A stretch of 64,000 bases of DNA from CAYQIM01 sp964417555 (GCA_964417555.1 CAYQIM010000038.1:124001-188000); one strand, 5' to 3'; positions 9,631 through 19,388 are shown, numbered from the stretch's first letter. Notes: generated from the sequence alone by a model not told the origin. A program made the numbers and translations.

Positions 9631-10479
9631 GTGAATTTTTTGCAAACTTTATTTCAATTCTTGCTGCCGCAGCATTGTTTGTCCAGATTTGCTGGTTGGA
9701 TGGCATACTGTAAACAACCTTGGTTAAAAAACCGATTAATTAAAAACTTTATACGGGATTACCAGGTCGATATGAGCTTAGCCATCAAAGAAAATCCTAT
9801 TGATTATAGTCATTTTAATGAATTTTTCACGCGCGCGTTAAAACCAGAAAAACGTCCCATTGCATCGGAACCGGAAGCGATTGTTTCTCCTGTCGATGGT
9901 ATTGTTAGCCAAGTAGGCGATATACAGGAAGGGCAGCTTATTCAAGCCAAAAAAGTAGAGTATAGTTTACAAGCTTTATTGGGTGGATCGAGCAAGCTGG
10001 CTTTTCAGTTTCAACAAGGAAAGTTTGCTACATTCTATCTTTCACCAAAAGACTATCATCGCGTACACATTCCTTATGAAGGAAAATTAAGTGAAATGAT
10101 CTATGTGCCAGGCCGTTTATTTTCGGTAAATAAAAAAACAACGGATCAACTGCCACATTTATTTGTTCGCAATGAACGTATTATCACTTTATTTACCACC
10201 CCGACAGGCTCTATGGCTGTTATTTTAGTAGGTGCTATGTTGGTAGGTAGTATGAGTACAGTATGGGAGGGTGTAATTACTCCTTCTTCTTCACGACAGA
10301 TTCGCTATTGGCATTACACTGCTAATGCTGTCTCTTTGGCTAAAGGAGAGGAATTAGGACGATTTCAATTGGGATCGACCGTCATTATTTTATTTTCTGC
10401 TAATCAAATTTGTTGGTCTGATTGTCTTGTTCCTGATAAAAAAGTTCAATTTGGCGAATGTATAGGAAAGACTATGTGA
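9631..10479 (+). CDS. psd: Phosphatidylserine decarboxylase proenzyme
   Basis: A 282-residue membrane-associated enzyme that makes phosphatidylethanolamine from phosphatidylserine, the product of PssA encoded further along this window. The self-cleavage motif LGST near the C-terminus (GRFQLGSTVI) generates the pyruvoyl group. Other conserved pieces are SPVDGIV, the FYLSPKDYHRVHIP catalytic His segment and GAMLVGSM. The start is GTG at 9631, preceded by AAGATTAAG, a weak purine-rich RBS. The gene is transcribed away from the broken monooxygenase. An R1-like repeat fragment follows directly after its stop. Confidence 0.96.
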   Translation: MNFLQTLFQFLLPQHCLSRFAGWMAYCKQPWLKNRLIKNFIRDYQVDMSLAIKENPIDYSHFNEFFTRALKPEKRPIASEPEAIVSPVDGIVSQVGDIQEGQLIQAKKVEYSLQALLGGSSKLAFQFQQGKFATFYLSPKDYHRVHIPYEGKLSEMIYVPGRLFSVNKKTTDQLPHLFVRNERIITLFTTPTGSMAVILVGAMLVGSMSTVWEGVITPSSSRQIRYWHYTANAVSLAKGEELGRFQLGSTVIILFSANQICWSDCLVPDKKVQFGECIGKTM

Positions 10480-10490
10480 GCGATTAGCAG

Positions 10491-10530
10491 GTGTTTTCAA
10501 ATGCTTCATTTGCGCGATGGGGATTTTTAA
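10491..10530 (+). repeat. R1 repeat fragment (copy D)
   Basis: Right after psd, this stretch holds gtgttttcaaatgc followed by gcgatggggattttt. The second piece is the conserved core of the larger R1 elements at 11301, 55159 and 61615; the first matches the R2 end motif. It looks like a truncated or composite repeat. Function is unknown. Confidence 0.5.
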
Positions 10531-10602
10531 GGTGAGTATCACGGTGTACAATAGATATAATAATCAAACAACGTCAAATAACGAAAGATGTAGGTAATTT
10601 CC

Positions 10603-11094
10603 ATGATTCAGCTAGAAAAAACCGTTTCTGCTTCGGCCATCCATGATCATACATATAAAATATTTCCCAACGATCTTAATTCTACGGAAACGGTTTTTGG
10701 TGGTTTAATTATGGCGACCCTTGATAGAGTAGCTTCTGTTGTCGCAGAGCGCCATAGTGGAAAATCTTGTGTGACTGTATCCGTGGATGCAATGCATTTT
10801 TTGCAGCCCGCTAAACGGGGAGATATTTTAATTTTTCAAGCGTCCATTAATCGCAGCTGGAAGACTTCTATGGAAGTGGGTGTTCGGGTTTTGGCAGAAG
10901 ATTATCGTACAGGTAATCGACGACATATGGTTTCTGCTTATTTTACCTTTGTGGCCACCGATGAACATGGACGCCCAACACAAGTTCCTGGCGTTACTCC
11001 AGAAACAGACAATGAGAAGCGCCGTTATGCAGAAGCAGGATATCGACGTGAGCGTCGGCGTCAAGAGGCAGAGGATAGACGCTCCCGAAAATAA
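10603..11094 (+). CDS. Acyl-CoA thioesterase, hotdog fold (YciA-like)
   Basis: A 163-residue single-hotdog protein. The pattern NSTETVFGGLIMATLDRVAS, near residues 25-44, is the conserved first helix of acyl-CoA thioesterases. The segment HFLQPAKRGDILIFQA follows, and the C-terminal tail is charged (RRERRRQEAEDRRSRK). YciA and related enzymes hydrolyse short- to medium-chain acyl-CoAs in the cytosol; specificity cannot be told from sequence. ATG at 10603 is preceded by GTAGGTAA. A TATAAT at 10556-10561 may be its -10 element, without a good -35. It appears monocistronic. Confidence 0.85.
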   Translation: MIQLEKTVSASAIHDHTYKIFPNDLNSTETVFGGLIMATLDRVASVVAERHSGKSCVTVSVDAMHFLQPAKRGDILIFQASINRSWKTSMEVGVRVLAEDYRTGNRRHMVSAYFTFVATDEHGRPTQVPGVTPETDNEKRRYAEAGYRRERRRQEAEDRRSRK

Positions 11095-11539
11095 GAGAAT
11101 AACTTCAATTGTGCCAGAAGAATATAAAAATGTAACGGAGCTACTTGGCGTATGCGAGTAATGTAACCCAGAAAGCTGTTTAGTTATTATTACGCAATTG
11201 AAGACATTCTCTAAGCATTTTTTAATTAATTTGACTTAAACTGACAATATACTACCCACGAAAAACACCGCGATATTTTTAAGTATGCCAAATAATACCT
11301 GTTGCATTGAAGTTGCGAACTTGCAACCTCGAGTGTTTTACGCGATGAGGGTTTTTAAAGGAGGAATCGCGGTTCCCTTGGCAACCGAAAGTTTTGCTCT
11401 TTTGCCCGTCGTATGAAAGGATATACCGCTCGCTGTAAAGCTTTATATTCGTATCTTCAAGTACGAACAATATATAAGAAGTTAATGAGAGACATTTTAA
11501 GAAAATAAAGAAAACAATATACAAGAAACTGGAGACAGT
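11095..11539 (+). other. 445-bp intergenic region between thioesterase and gloB, containing R1 copy A
   Basis: No coding frame here looks real. The middle (11301-11434) is an R1 repeat, described separately. The remainder (11095-11300 and 11435-11539) is AT-rich without a clear hairpin terminator. The last bases before gloB (actggagacagt) supply a GGAG ribosome-binding site. Confidence 0.5.
11301..11434 (+). repeat. R1 intergenic repeat, copy A
   Basis: It starts with a small palindrome (gttgcgaacttgcaac), then the core gcgatgagggtttttaaagg, then ttttgcccgt, and ends with ataccgctcg. The same order of blocks appears, inverted, at 55159-55339 and 61615-61747. It is non-coding and lies between two plus-strand genes. 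Confidence 0.7.
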
Positions 11540-12316
11540 ATGGCCATTCAAGTGCAGCCTATTTTGGCTTTTAAAGATAATTATATTTGGTGTCTCATTA
11601 ATGACCAAACAAACCATTGTATTGTTGTCGATCCTGGCGAAGCAAAACCAGTTTTAGTTTTCCTGAAGCATTTAAAGCTTACGCTGGACGCTATTTTTAT
11701 TACGCATCATCATTGGGACCACACCAATGGTATAAAAGGAATTCTAAAAGAGTATTCTATTCCCGTGTTTGGGCCTGCCAATGAAAAAATAATGGGGGTG
11801 TCTAACCCTGTGGATGAAGGTGCTAATGTTGAGTTAGCCAATTGGCCAATTAATTTTAAAGTTATTGCTATTCCTGGTCATACACTAGGGCATATTGCCT
11901 ATTACGGAGGTGGTTTACTCTTTTGCGGAGATACTTTATTTTCTGCAGGATGTGGTCGATTATTTGAAGGAACTGCTGAACAAATGTTGGCTTCTTTAGA
12001 TAAACTTCTGGCGTTACCCGATGAAACGCAAATTTATTGTGGACATGAATATACATTGAGTAATTTGCATTTTGCGCAATGCATTGAACCTAATAATTTT
12101 CATATTAAAGAACGTTTGGAAAAGGTTCGAGAATTGCATCAAAAAAACTTACCTAGTCTTCCTGCTGTATTGGGTGATGAACGTCTCATTAATCCGTTTT
12201 TACGCTGTGAGAATCCTGAAGTCGTATTGCGGATAGAAAAACACAGAGGGCAAAAATTTGGTTCGCCCGCCGATGTATTTGGCTATCTTCGTCAATGGAA
12301 GAACAATTATAAATAG
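11540..12316 (+). CDS. gloB: Hydroxyacylglutathione hydrolase (glyoxalase II)
   Basis: A 258-residue metallo-beta-lactamase-fold enzyme that hydrolyses S-D-lactoylglutathione in methylglyoxal detoxification. The metal-binding motif THHHWDHTNG lies near residue 55, with PGHTLGHIAYY near 112, GDTLFSAGCGR near 132 and the GHEYTLSN glyoxalase II segment near 170. The C-terminal substrate-binding HAGH domain, including NPFLRCENPEV, is present. Length matches the family. ATG at 11540 has a GGAG site 7 bases upstream. The gene ends 21 bp before the convergent PH-domain gene. Confidence 0.96.
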   Translation: MAIQVQPILAFKDNYIWCLINDQTNHCIVVDPGEAKPVLVFLKHLKLTLDAIFITHHHWDHTNGIKGILKEYSIPVFGPANEKIMGVSNPVDEGANVELANWPINFKVIAIPGHTLGHIAYYGGGLLFCGDTLFSAGCGRLFEGTAEQMLASLDKLLALPDETQIYCGHEYTLSNLHFAQCIEPNNFHIKERLEKVRELHQKNLPSLPAVLGDERLINPFLRCENPEVVLRIEKHRGQKFGSPADVFGYLRQWKNNYK

Positions 12317-12336
12317 TTGTTTATTGATTTATACTA

Positions 12337-12774
12337 CTAATATAATTGTTCTTGCACTTTTTGACGAAACAACAAAGGGTCAGGAACTGCTGGAAATAAT
12401 TCTCCTGAACCACCCACTCCGCGGATGCGAATAGATCCATAATTCAAAAAGCGACCCAGTATGCTTTGGTCTATTTCTATACTTTCTATACGTGTTAGTA
12501 AGTTTTCAAATGAATAACGACGAATAAATCCGAGCTTAATCACTACACGTTGGTTGGTAATTCCAAACTCAGAAGTAAAGTAAGCTATGAAAGCAAAAAA
12601 ACAACCTAGCAAGGAGATGCCTACAAAAACCGCACCAATAAAATGAAGGCCCCAATGATATACTAAAAGACCTGCTAATAAGCTAAAAAAATGCCTATAA
12701 AAAATGATCCAATGAGGACGGCAACGATAAAGGACAGTCTCGTTTACGGAAAGGGTTTGATCAATATAGCTCAT
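12337..12774 (-). CDS. Membrane protein with bacterial PH domain (bPH_2, DUF304 type)
   Basis: A 145-residue protein with two adjacent hydrophobic segments (about 25-75) followed by a bacterial PH domain of the YdbS/YdbT type. The recognisable part is TSEFGITNQRVVIKLGFIRR followed by ESIEIDQSILGRFLNYGSIRIRG, typical of these domains. Function is not established for most members; many are small membrane proteins of unknown role. It is divergent from folB across a 204-bp gap and convergent with gloB. Confidence 0.75.
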   Translation of the reverse strand: MSYIDQTLSVNETVLYRCRPHWIIFYRHFFSLLAGLLVYHWGLHFIGAVFVGISLLGCFFAFIAYFTSEFGITNQRVVIKLGFIRRYSFENLLTRIESIEIDQSILGRFLNYGSIRIRGVGGSGELFPAVPDPLLFRQKVQEQLY

Positions 12775-12978
12775 ATGTCTATTAATTCTCTTGTTCTTTT
12801 TTTACCTAGATCGTGCCATCATTTAGCACGACGATGGTTGCAAAAGCGAGTTGGTGTTTTGTTACTCTAAGACACACGCTTATCACCCATTCACCTACAC
12901 AATGATGACGAATTTTCAATATGATATAAGGCGCGCTGTCCGTCTGCAACTCACTAGTCAAATGAAAGCCACTTTGCT

Positions 12979-13356
12979 ATGCTGGCAGATATGTATTGCG
13001 AGTTAATACTAAAAAATCTTGGCTTAGATGTTAAATTAGGCTATTCAGAAGAAGAACGTGTTTTGCCACAACGGGTTTTAGTGCAAATAAAGCTTCAATT
13101 TGCCAGTGTTCCTGTTGCTTGTACTACAGATAATCTACACGATACGTTCTGTTACGCGACTCTCTCTTGTGAGTTGCAAAAGTTTTGTGATCACCATTCT
13201 TTTAAATTGATCGAAAGTTTAGGTTACCGACTCCATCAACTGCTTAAGAAAAAAACAACAGACGTGACTTCTGTAAAGGTTAATGTTTTTTTATCCGTGA
13301 CTAAAAACCCTCCGTTAGCTAATCTCGAGCGGTCTAGTTTTTCAATTAGCGACTAG
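12979..13356 (+). CDS. folB: Dihydroneopterin aldolase
   Basis: A 125-residue FolB-type protein of the tetrahydrofolate pathway, converting dihydroneopterin to hydroxymethyl-dihydropterin. The conserved order is visible: GYSEEERVLPQ near residue 20 (substrate-binding Glu region), DTFCYATLS near 55, and SFKLIESLGYRL near 75. The terminal KVNVFLSVTKNPP carries the late Lys. The sequence is more divergent than usual, especially at the N-terminus. An alternative start is the ATG at 12988. No other folate gene is adjacent. Confidence 0.8.
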   Translation: MLADMYCELILKNLGLDVKLGYSEEERVLPQRVLVQIKLQFASVPVACTTDNLHDTFCYATLSCELQKFCDHHSFKLIESLGYRLHQLLKKKTTDVTSVKVNVFLSVTKNPPLANLERSSFSISD

Positions 13357-13418
13357 AGCAAGTCGCCTTTGAGGACAATGATGGCAATTAATTTTAGATT
13401 GGGTACACTATAAATATT

Positions 13419-16004
13419 ATGAAAAATACAATGGATTTCTCTGAACACACTCCTATGATACGTCAGTATCTGAGCATAAAAGCAAAGTACCCGGATAAAC
13501 TATTATTTTATCGAATGGGAGATTTTTATGAGTTATTTTATGATGACGCCATAAAAGCGGCGCAATTATTAAATATTACTTTAACAAAGCGAGGTCAATC
13601 GGGTGGGCAAGGCATACCTATGGCAGGTGTTCCTTTTCATAGTGTTGAAAGTTACTTAGCAAAACTGGTTAAACAAGGTGAATCTATCGCTATTTGCGAA
13701 CAGATTTCTGATCCTGCTTTTGGCAAAGGGCCGATGGAAAGACGAGTGACTCGTGTTATTACACCTGGCACACTCAGTGATGAAGCACTATTAGAAGCAC
13801 GACAAACACATCTTTTATTGTCACTGGCTCAAAAAGAAGAGCAATTTGGTTTGGCTTATTTAGATATGGGTAGTGGTCAGTTGCATATTTTGCAGGTAAA
13901 AGGCGAAGAGGCCTTAGCCAGTGAATTAGCACGCCTTAATCCCATTGAATTATTAATTGATGAAAAATTTCGATTGGATTCTTTACTGAAACCTTTTAAG
14001 ACAGTTCGTCGTAGACCCAGCTGGGAATTTGATTTTACAACAGCAACACATTGTCTTACGCAACAATTTCAAACTCGTGATTTAAGTGGATTTGATTGTC
14101 AAGATCTACCTTTAGCTATTCAAGCGGCAGGTTGTTTGCTCAATTATGCGAAAGAAGCTCAGCAAGGTAATTTACGACATATCCAACCTCTGCGTGTCGA
14201 AAGACGTGAAGAATGTGTTATCTTAGATGCGACAACACGACGTAATTTAGAGTTAACTGTTAATTTGCAAGGTGGCAAAAATAATACATTGGTCTCAGTT
14301 ATTGACAATACAGCGACTGCGATGGGAAGTCGTTTGTTAGTTCGTTGGATCCATAGCCCTTTGCGTAGTGTTTTTTTGATAAAAGAGCGCCAAAATGCTA
14401 TCCAATGCTTATTAAACACCAAGGCTTATAGCAGTGTACATAGCGTATTACAAAGTATAGGCGATATCGAACGAATCATTACCCGTATCGGCTTAAAATC
14501 GGCGCGGCCACGCGACTTAGTGCAATTACGATCGGCCTTAGCAAGTTTGCCGGATATTCACAATAAATTAGCTTGTTTATTTTCAGTTAATATATCTGAT
14601 GGTCTCTTGATTCGAATAAGCCAAGATATTAAAACATTTCCCCAACTATTTTCCTTGTTACAACAAGCGATTATTGAAAATCCACCGGTGGTTATTCGTG
14701 AAGGTGGAGTCATCGCTAAAGGCTATGATGATGAATTGGATGAGCTACAAAAACTTAGTGAAAATGCTGGCCAATACCTGCTTGATTTAGAAAAGCGTGA
14801 GCGAGAACAAACGGGTCTTAGTACGCTTAAGGTAGGTTTTAATCGTGTCCATGGCTACCATATTGAGATAAGTCGCGGACAGGCAAAGCAAGTGCCTGAC
14901 TATTATATTCGTCGCCAGACCTTAACCAACGTCGAACGTTTTATCACGCCTGAATTAAAAGAATTTGAAGATAAAGCACTCAGTGCGCGTTCTAAAGCGT
15001 TAAGTTTGGAGAAAAAGCTTTATGATGAACTGTTAGATAAGTTGCTGGTATATCTCGATGATTTACAAAAAACAACGAATGCATTGTCCCAATTAGATGT
15101 ACTTGTGTGTTTAGCCGAGCGTGCGATGACACTCAATCTCGTATGCCCGCAATTAACAAATGAACCCGGGATTCATATTAAAGGCGGGCGTCATCTTGTT
15201 ATCGAGCAAGCAATGGATGAACAGTTTATTGCTAATGACTGCCAATTATTACCTGAGAAACGTTTGTTGATTATCACCGGCCCAAATATGGGTGGTAAAT
15301 CGACTTACATGCGCCAAACGGCACTAATCTGTTTGTTGGCAATGATGGGATGCTTTGTGCCGGCCAAAAGTGCCTTAATAGGTCCGATTGATCGCATCTT
15401 TACCCGTATCGGTGCAGCCGATGATCTAGCGAGTGGGCGGTCAACTTTTATGGTGGAGATGACGGAAACAGCTTCTATTTTGCATAATGCTACAGCACAA
15501 AGTTTAGTAATTATGGATGAAATTGGCCGAGGTACTAGCACCTTCGATGGCTTAGCTTTAGCCTTTGCTTGTGCAGAATATTTGGCAGAAAAAATTAAAT
15601 CTTATACCTTATTCGCTACTCATTATTTTGAACTCACGGAGCTTGCTGAAAAAATTGCGACTGTCGCCAATTGTCATTTAACTGCAGTAGAATATGAGAA
15701 TAAAATAGTTTTTTTGTATACCGTTAATGAGGGGCCCGCGAACCAAAGTTATGGCGTACACGTAGCACAGCTGGCAGGGATTCCTGTCTCTGTTATTAAG
15801 CGAGCTAAAGAAAAGTTAGCTTCACTTGAGGAAAATGTGCATTTAGCTCCTAAAACATACGTTTCGTTTTCTAAATCTTCTGAAAAATCAGTCCCTCATT
15901 CTATTCTGGATCTCTTGCAGCGTACTGAGCCGGATGATTTGGCGCCGAAAGAAGCATTGAAAATCCTTTATCAATTAAAATCCTTGCAAGGAATTGATGT
16001 ATGA
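13419..16004 (+). CDS. mutS: DNA mismatch repair protein MutS
   Basis: An 861-residue full-length MutS. The mismatch-reading Phe-x-Glu lies in GDFYELFYDDA near residue 35. The ATPase has Walker A TGPNMGGKSTYMRQ near 620, Walker B MDEIGRGTSTFDG near 700 and the FATHYFELTEL segment. It recognises base mismatches and recruits MutL. Its stop overlaps the pssA start by 4 bp (ATGA at 16001-16004), so the two are cotranscribed. Mismatch repair therefore looks intact on the MutS side, which matters when judging the homopolymer frameshifts elsewhere in the window. Confidence 0.98.
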   Translation: MKNTMDFSEHTPMIRQYLSIKAKYPDKLLFYRMGDFYELFYDDAIKAAQLLNITLTKRGQSGGQGIPMAGVPFHSVESYLAKLVKQGESIAICEQISDPAFGKGPMERRVTRVITPGTLSDEALLEARQTHLLLSLAQKEEQFGLAYLDMGSGQLHILQVKGEEALASELARLNPIELLIDEKFRLDSLLKPFKTVRRRPSWEFDFTTATHCLTQQFQTRDLSGFDCQDLPLAIQAAGCLLNYAKEAQQGNLRHIQPLRVERREECVILDATTRRNLELTVNLQGGKNNTLVSVIDNTATAMGSRLLVRWIHSPLRSVFLIKERQNAIQCLLNTKAYSSVHSVLQSIGDIERIITRIGLKSARPRDLVQLRSALASLPDIHNKLACLFSVNISDGLLIRISQDIKTFPQLFSLLQQAIIENPPVVIREGGVIAKGYDDELDELQKLSENAGQYLLDLEKREREQTGLSTLKVGFNRVHGYHIEISRGQAKQVPDYYIRRQTLTNVERFITPELKEFEDKALSARSKALSLEKKLYDELLDKLLVYLDDLQKTTNALSQLDVLVCLAERAMTLNLVCPQLTNEPGIHIKGGRHLVIEQAMDEQFIANDCQLLPEKRLLIITGPNMGGKSTYMRQTALICLLAMMGCFVPAKSALIGPIDRIFTRIGAADDLASGRSTFMVEMTETASILHNATAQSLVIMDEIGRGTSTFDGLALAFACAEYLAEKIKSYTLFATHYFELTELAEKIATVANCHLTAVEYENKIVFLYTVNEGPANQSYGVHVAQLAGIPVSVIKRAKEKLASLEENVHLAPKTYVSFSKSSEKSVPHSILDLLQRTEPDDLAPKEALKILYQLKSLQGIDV

Positions 16005-16825
16005 ATAAAACACCTGAGCCTAATGAAGAACTATTCGCGCCCGCGATTAAAAATGGTCACGTTGAAGTAGAAGGAGGTGATCGACAGGTTATTTACCGTC
16101 GCCGAGGTATTTATTTACTTCCTAATCTATTTACTATTGCGGGATTGTTTGCTGGTTTTTACGCTATTGTAACAGCGATGGAAGGCTATTTTAGCAATGC
16201 GGCGATTGCTATTTTTGTTGCCATGATCATGGATTTTTTTGATGGGCGTGTTGCACGGCTAACGAATACACAAAGTGCTTTCGGCGCTGAATTAGATAGC
16301 CTATCGGATATGGTTTCTTTTGGTGTTGCGCCTGCATTGGTTGTTTATAGCTGGTCTTTAGAAAGCTTGGGTAAATTAGGCTGGTTGGCTGCTTTTATTT
16401 TTGCAGCAGCTGGCGCGCTACGTTTGGCTCGTTTCAATACACAGGCGCAAATGATGGATAAACGTTATTTTCAGGGACTCCCTATTCCTGCAGCGGCGGG
16501 TATTTTAGCCAGCATGGTATGGTTAAGTGTCGACTCCGAAATTCCAGGTGATGTGGTCGATATGACGGCAGCCATTCTTGCGATTCTAGCAGCCATATTG
16601 ATGGTGAGTAATATACGTTACTATTCTTTTAAAGAGATCGATTTGAAGGGCCGTGTTCCTTTCGTTGCTATTTTATTGGTAGTGCTAGCTTTTGTTGGTA
16701 TTTCTCTCGATCCGCCTAAAGTACTTTTTTTGTTCTTTTTTTGTTATGGACTTTCTGGACCCTTGTTAACGCTTTTAGCGCTACATAAAAAACGTTCACA
16801 GCGTAGAAGACATCACCAGCATTAA
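16001..16825 (+). CDS. pssA: CDP-diacylglycerol--serine O-phosphatidyltransferase
   Basis: A 274-residue inner-membrane enzyme that makes phosphatidylserine, the substrate for Psd. The CDP-alcohol phosphotransferase signature is DFFDGRVARLTNTQSAFGAE followed by LDSLSDMVSFG, around residues 78-108. About eight hydrophobic segments follow the soluble N-terminus. This is the multi-pass PssA type, not the peripheral phospholipase-D type of E. coli. It is coupled to mutS by a 4-bp overlap. The C-terminus is basic and His-rich. Confidence 0.95.
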   Translation: MNKTPEPNEELFAPAIKNGHVEVEGGDRQVIYRRRGIYLLPNLFTIAGLFAGFYAIVTAMEGYFSNAAIAIFVAMIMDFFDGRVARLTNTQSAFGAELDSLSDMVSFGVAPALVVYSWSLESLGKLGWLAAFIFAAAGALRLARFNTQAQMMDKRYFQGLPIPAAAGILASMVWLSVDSEIPGDVVDMTAAILAILAAILMVSNIRYYSFKEIDLKGRVPFVAILLVVLAFVGISLDPPKVLFLFFFCYGLSGPLLTLLALHKKRSQRRRHHQH

Positions 16826-16868
16826 GAGGGTGTCTTCAAATAGCTATTAGCAAATGAATTTTCGCCTT

Positions 16869-17972
16869 CTAGCGAGAAACTATAGCGGTTAATTTAAGTT
16901 CGCGTTTGAAATAGCCTTGCTTCATCGACGTTTTGGCTTTTATTAAAGTATCTTCAGCGAGTTCATTGGCACACTCCGTACCTTGCTTTAAAATTTTTAA
17001 TACTTCGCCCGGATCTTTTTCATAAATACGCCGTCGTTTGCGCATAGGTTCTGTTAATGTAACCAGCGTGTCGACAAGCTTACGTTTACAATCAACATCT
17101 TTAATTTGGCCTTTGCGGTATTGTTCTTTAGCTTGCTCAACCCAGCTTTTATCAGGATTAAAGGCGTCATGAAATATCCACAAAGGGTTGTTTTCAATAG
17201 TTCCAGGGTCAGTTGCGCGTAAACGTTTTGGATCGGTATACATCCCCATGACTTTTTTAGTTATTGTATCGGCATCATCACTGAGAAAAATAGCATTATT
17301 CAGTGACTTGCTCATCTTGGGGAATACACCCTCTGCATTGGGTCCACCTGTACCGACTAAGCGTTTTACGCGGCTTAGCTTTGCTTCGATGATGGGAAAT
17401 AAACCACCTTTTACGACATAATCTTTATCCTCCGTTTGTGGATCGACCCCACAATACAATTGATTAAATCGACGCGCACATTCCCTAGCCATTTCCAAGT
17501 GTGCTACTTGATCTTCACCAACTGGAACGATTTCCGGTCGGAAGGCAAGGATATCGGCTATTTGTCCTACCGGGTAGAGTAAAAAACCAAAAGGATAATT
17601 GTCACCTAAATTTTTATTTCTTATTTCATCTTTTATTGTAGGATTGCGCATGACGCGAGGAAATGAGAGCAACATGCTGAAAAAACAAGTGAGTTCTGCA
17701 ATAGCAGGTATTTCGGATTGAATAAAAATGTGACTTTGTTTGGGATCAATGCCAATAGAAAGATAATCCAAGGCTATTTCTAAGGTGTTTTGACGGATTT
17801 CGGCAGGATGCTCAGCACGTGTAGTAAATGCATGGACATTAGCGATGATAAAATAACATTCATAGTCTGCTTGTAAAGCAAGCCGTGTTTCCAATGAGCC
17901 TACCCAGTGTCCTAGGTGAAGTTTTCCGGTCGGTGTATCACCAGAAAGTAAACGAGGTTTGAGTAGATTCAT
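16869..17972 (-). CDS. trpS: Tryptophanyl-tRNA synthetase
   Basis: A 367-residue class I aminoacyl-tRNA synthetase. The HIGH-type motif is GDTPTGKLHLGHWVGSL near residue 10 and the KMSKS loop is PKMSKSLNN near 225. It is longer than the E. coli enzyme (334) through an insertion around the NPTIKDEIRNKNLGDNYPFG and VKRLVGTGGPNAEG segments. I have seen such longer forms in other bacteria, so I treat it as normal. It is convergent with pssA, with only 43 bp between the stops. Confidence 0.96.
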   Translation of the reverse strand: MNLLKPRLLSGDTPTGKLHLGHWVGSLETRLALQADYECYFIIANVHAFTTRAEHPAEIRQNTLEIALDYLSIGIDPKQSHIFIQSEIPAIAELTCFFSMLLSFPRVMRNPTIKDEIRNKNLGDNYPFGFLLYPVGQIADILAFRPEIVPVGEDQVAHLEMARECARRFNQLYCGVDPQTEDKDYVVKGGLFPIIEAKLSRVKRLVGTGGPNAEGVFPKMSKSLNNAIFLSDDADTITKKVMGMYTDPKRLRATDPGTIENNPLWIFHDAFNPDKSWVEQAKEQYRKGQIKDVDCKRKLVDTLVTLTEPMRKRRRIYEKDPGEVLKILKQGTECANELAEDTLIKAKTSMKQGYFKRELKLTAIVSR

Positions 17973-18072
17973 ACAGTTAAAAGCAATATATTATTCATGA
18001 GCTGTACTTATTGTCCCGATTTGTTTGAAAAACTTCAAGTTTTTTAAAGTTTCACCAGGCTTAAGCCAAATT

Positions 18073-18102
18073 TTGCTATCAAACTTTATTTTTTGGTATA
18101 CT
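18073..18102 (+). promoter_or_regulatory. Candidate sigma-70 promoter for the gene at 18152
   Basis: TTGCTA (18073-18078) and TATACT (18097-18102) are separated by 18 bp, about 50 bases upstream of the start codon. Both boxes are decent matches. A short palindrome of T and A around gatc (18113-18127) lies between promoter and start. Confidence 0.45.
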
Positions 18103-18151
18103 AAACTTAGTTTTTTTGATCAAAAAAATTAATTTTTATTAAATAATTATT

Positions 18152-19198
18152 ATGCCTGCTTTAAATTTTAATTCTGCTTTTTGTGAAGAATTCGAGGCTT
18201 GGAATGCACACTGTTGTCAGGCTGATAAAAGTCAGGTTGGTCTAGATATTGTCAGGTTAGGCGAAACCGGTAAGATTTTTTTCAAAAAAGAAGGCGTCGC
18301 TGAATCTATTTTTGAAGGGGTTAACGTTAAGCAATATAAAGAAATATTTTTTAGTCAGTTAAAATCTTTCTCCCTTCCTTTTCAGGACTTTATCAATAAG
18401 CACTTTCATCAAGGGGGCGAACTCTATGCAGGAATACGCTATGTAGATGTCATGTTATTAAGCAGTATAGGGTTCCAAGCAATTGGCAAAACACGCGAAT
18501 TTGTTTTTGAGCAAGAAGGAAATCAATTAATTGTTGAAGAGGTTTTTCGAGTAAAAGGCCTAATGTTTTCTCCACTCCATGATCATAGCTTTTATTTTGA
18601 TCCTGAATTAAAAAAAGAAGTAGTTTTTGACTTAAGTGAAGATTAAAAGGCGAAGCTTGAATTCTTTAGGGAGCAGCTCAAAGGCGTGTATTCGCGAGGG
18701 GACATTATTGAATGTAGCCTCAACCAAGAACAAAGCGGTGCGCTGAGTATAAATATAGAAGATATGAGTAATACGCTTTTTGCAAAAAAATTCGCTGCCG
18801 ATGAGCCTGCATTGATTACCTTTAAAGTAAGGCATAAGGTAACTCTCGACAAGCCTGCTACAGAGGGGATAAGTCGACAGGCATTCACAGAAGATGACTT
18901 TAGCGCGACAATTCATGAGACACTTTTACCTACTAATGATACTAATAATTTTTCAAACTTATTTTCTCCTAGTCTAACAGTATCTCGTTGGAAACCCTGT
19001 TGTTTTAAAAATGTTGGTTTTCAAGAAAAATGTACTAACTTAATCATACGGAATTATCACGATTTAGTTTTTCTCATTTTTCGTATTTTATTGAATTATA
19101 TTAACCGACCGATTGTTGGACTATCGGCTTCTGCTACGAAAGAATTAAAGGAAAAGATGGCTTATGAATCATCTTTTTCGCAAAGAATGAGAGCTTAA
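18152..19198 (+). pseudogene. Unknown protein interrupted by one in-frame TAA
   Basis: No family recognised. The frame from ATG 18152 stops at TAA 18644-18646 after 164 residues (ending DLSED). The same frame continues without another stop through KAKLEFFREQLKGVYSRGD to 19198. Read through, the product would be 348 residues, with a hydrophobic stretch near the C-terminus (LVFLIFRILLNYI). Frame continuity and the absence of a good RBS at 18686 argue that this was one gene disabled by a point mutation. Two short proteins, or a short functional N-terminal product, remain possible. A candidate promoter lies upstream, so it may still be transcribed. Confidence 0.6.
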
Positions 19199-19388
19199 AT
19201 ACAGTTTTAGATAATATGCTTACAACATTGGATTTTACTAAATGCTGTGAAAGTGAGTAAGGGAAGTATATGAGGATTGTGGACTAAGCGGTAACACAGC
19301 CGAAAATTCAAGTGCAAAGAGTATATCAATTCCTCCTGACTTTTGTGTTACCATAAGCCGATTTTGTATCCATTTGCGGAGTAAATCC

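Noticed and set aside
11279..11617. 112-residue minus-strand frame
   Set aside because: It overlaps R1 copy A and the start of gloB and shows no protein-like conservation.
16826..16868. gtgtcttcaaat after pssA as a fourth R2 copy
   Set aside because: Only the terminal dozen bases match; the 43-bp gap cannot hold the element. At best a remnant end.
16869..17972. Insertion in TrpS as evidence of a disrupted gene
   Set aside because: The extra segments are in frame between intact motifs, and longer TrpS forms are known in other bacteria.
18632..18916. Minus-strand frames over the interrupted unknown gene
   Set aside because: Plus-strand frame continuity across the TAA and the upstream promoter are better support than these short antisense frames.
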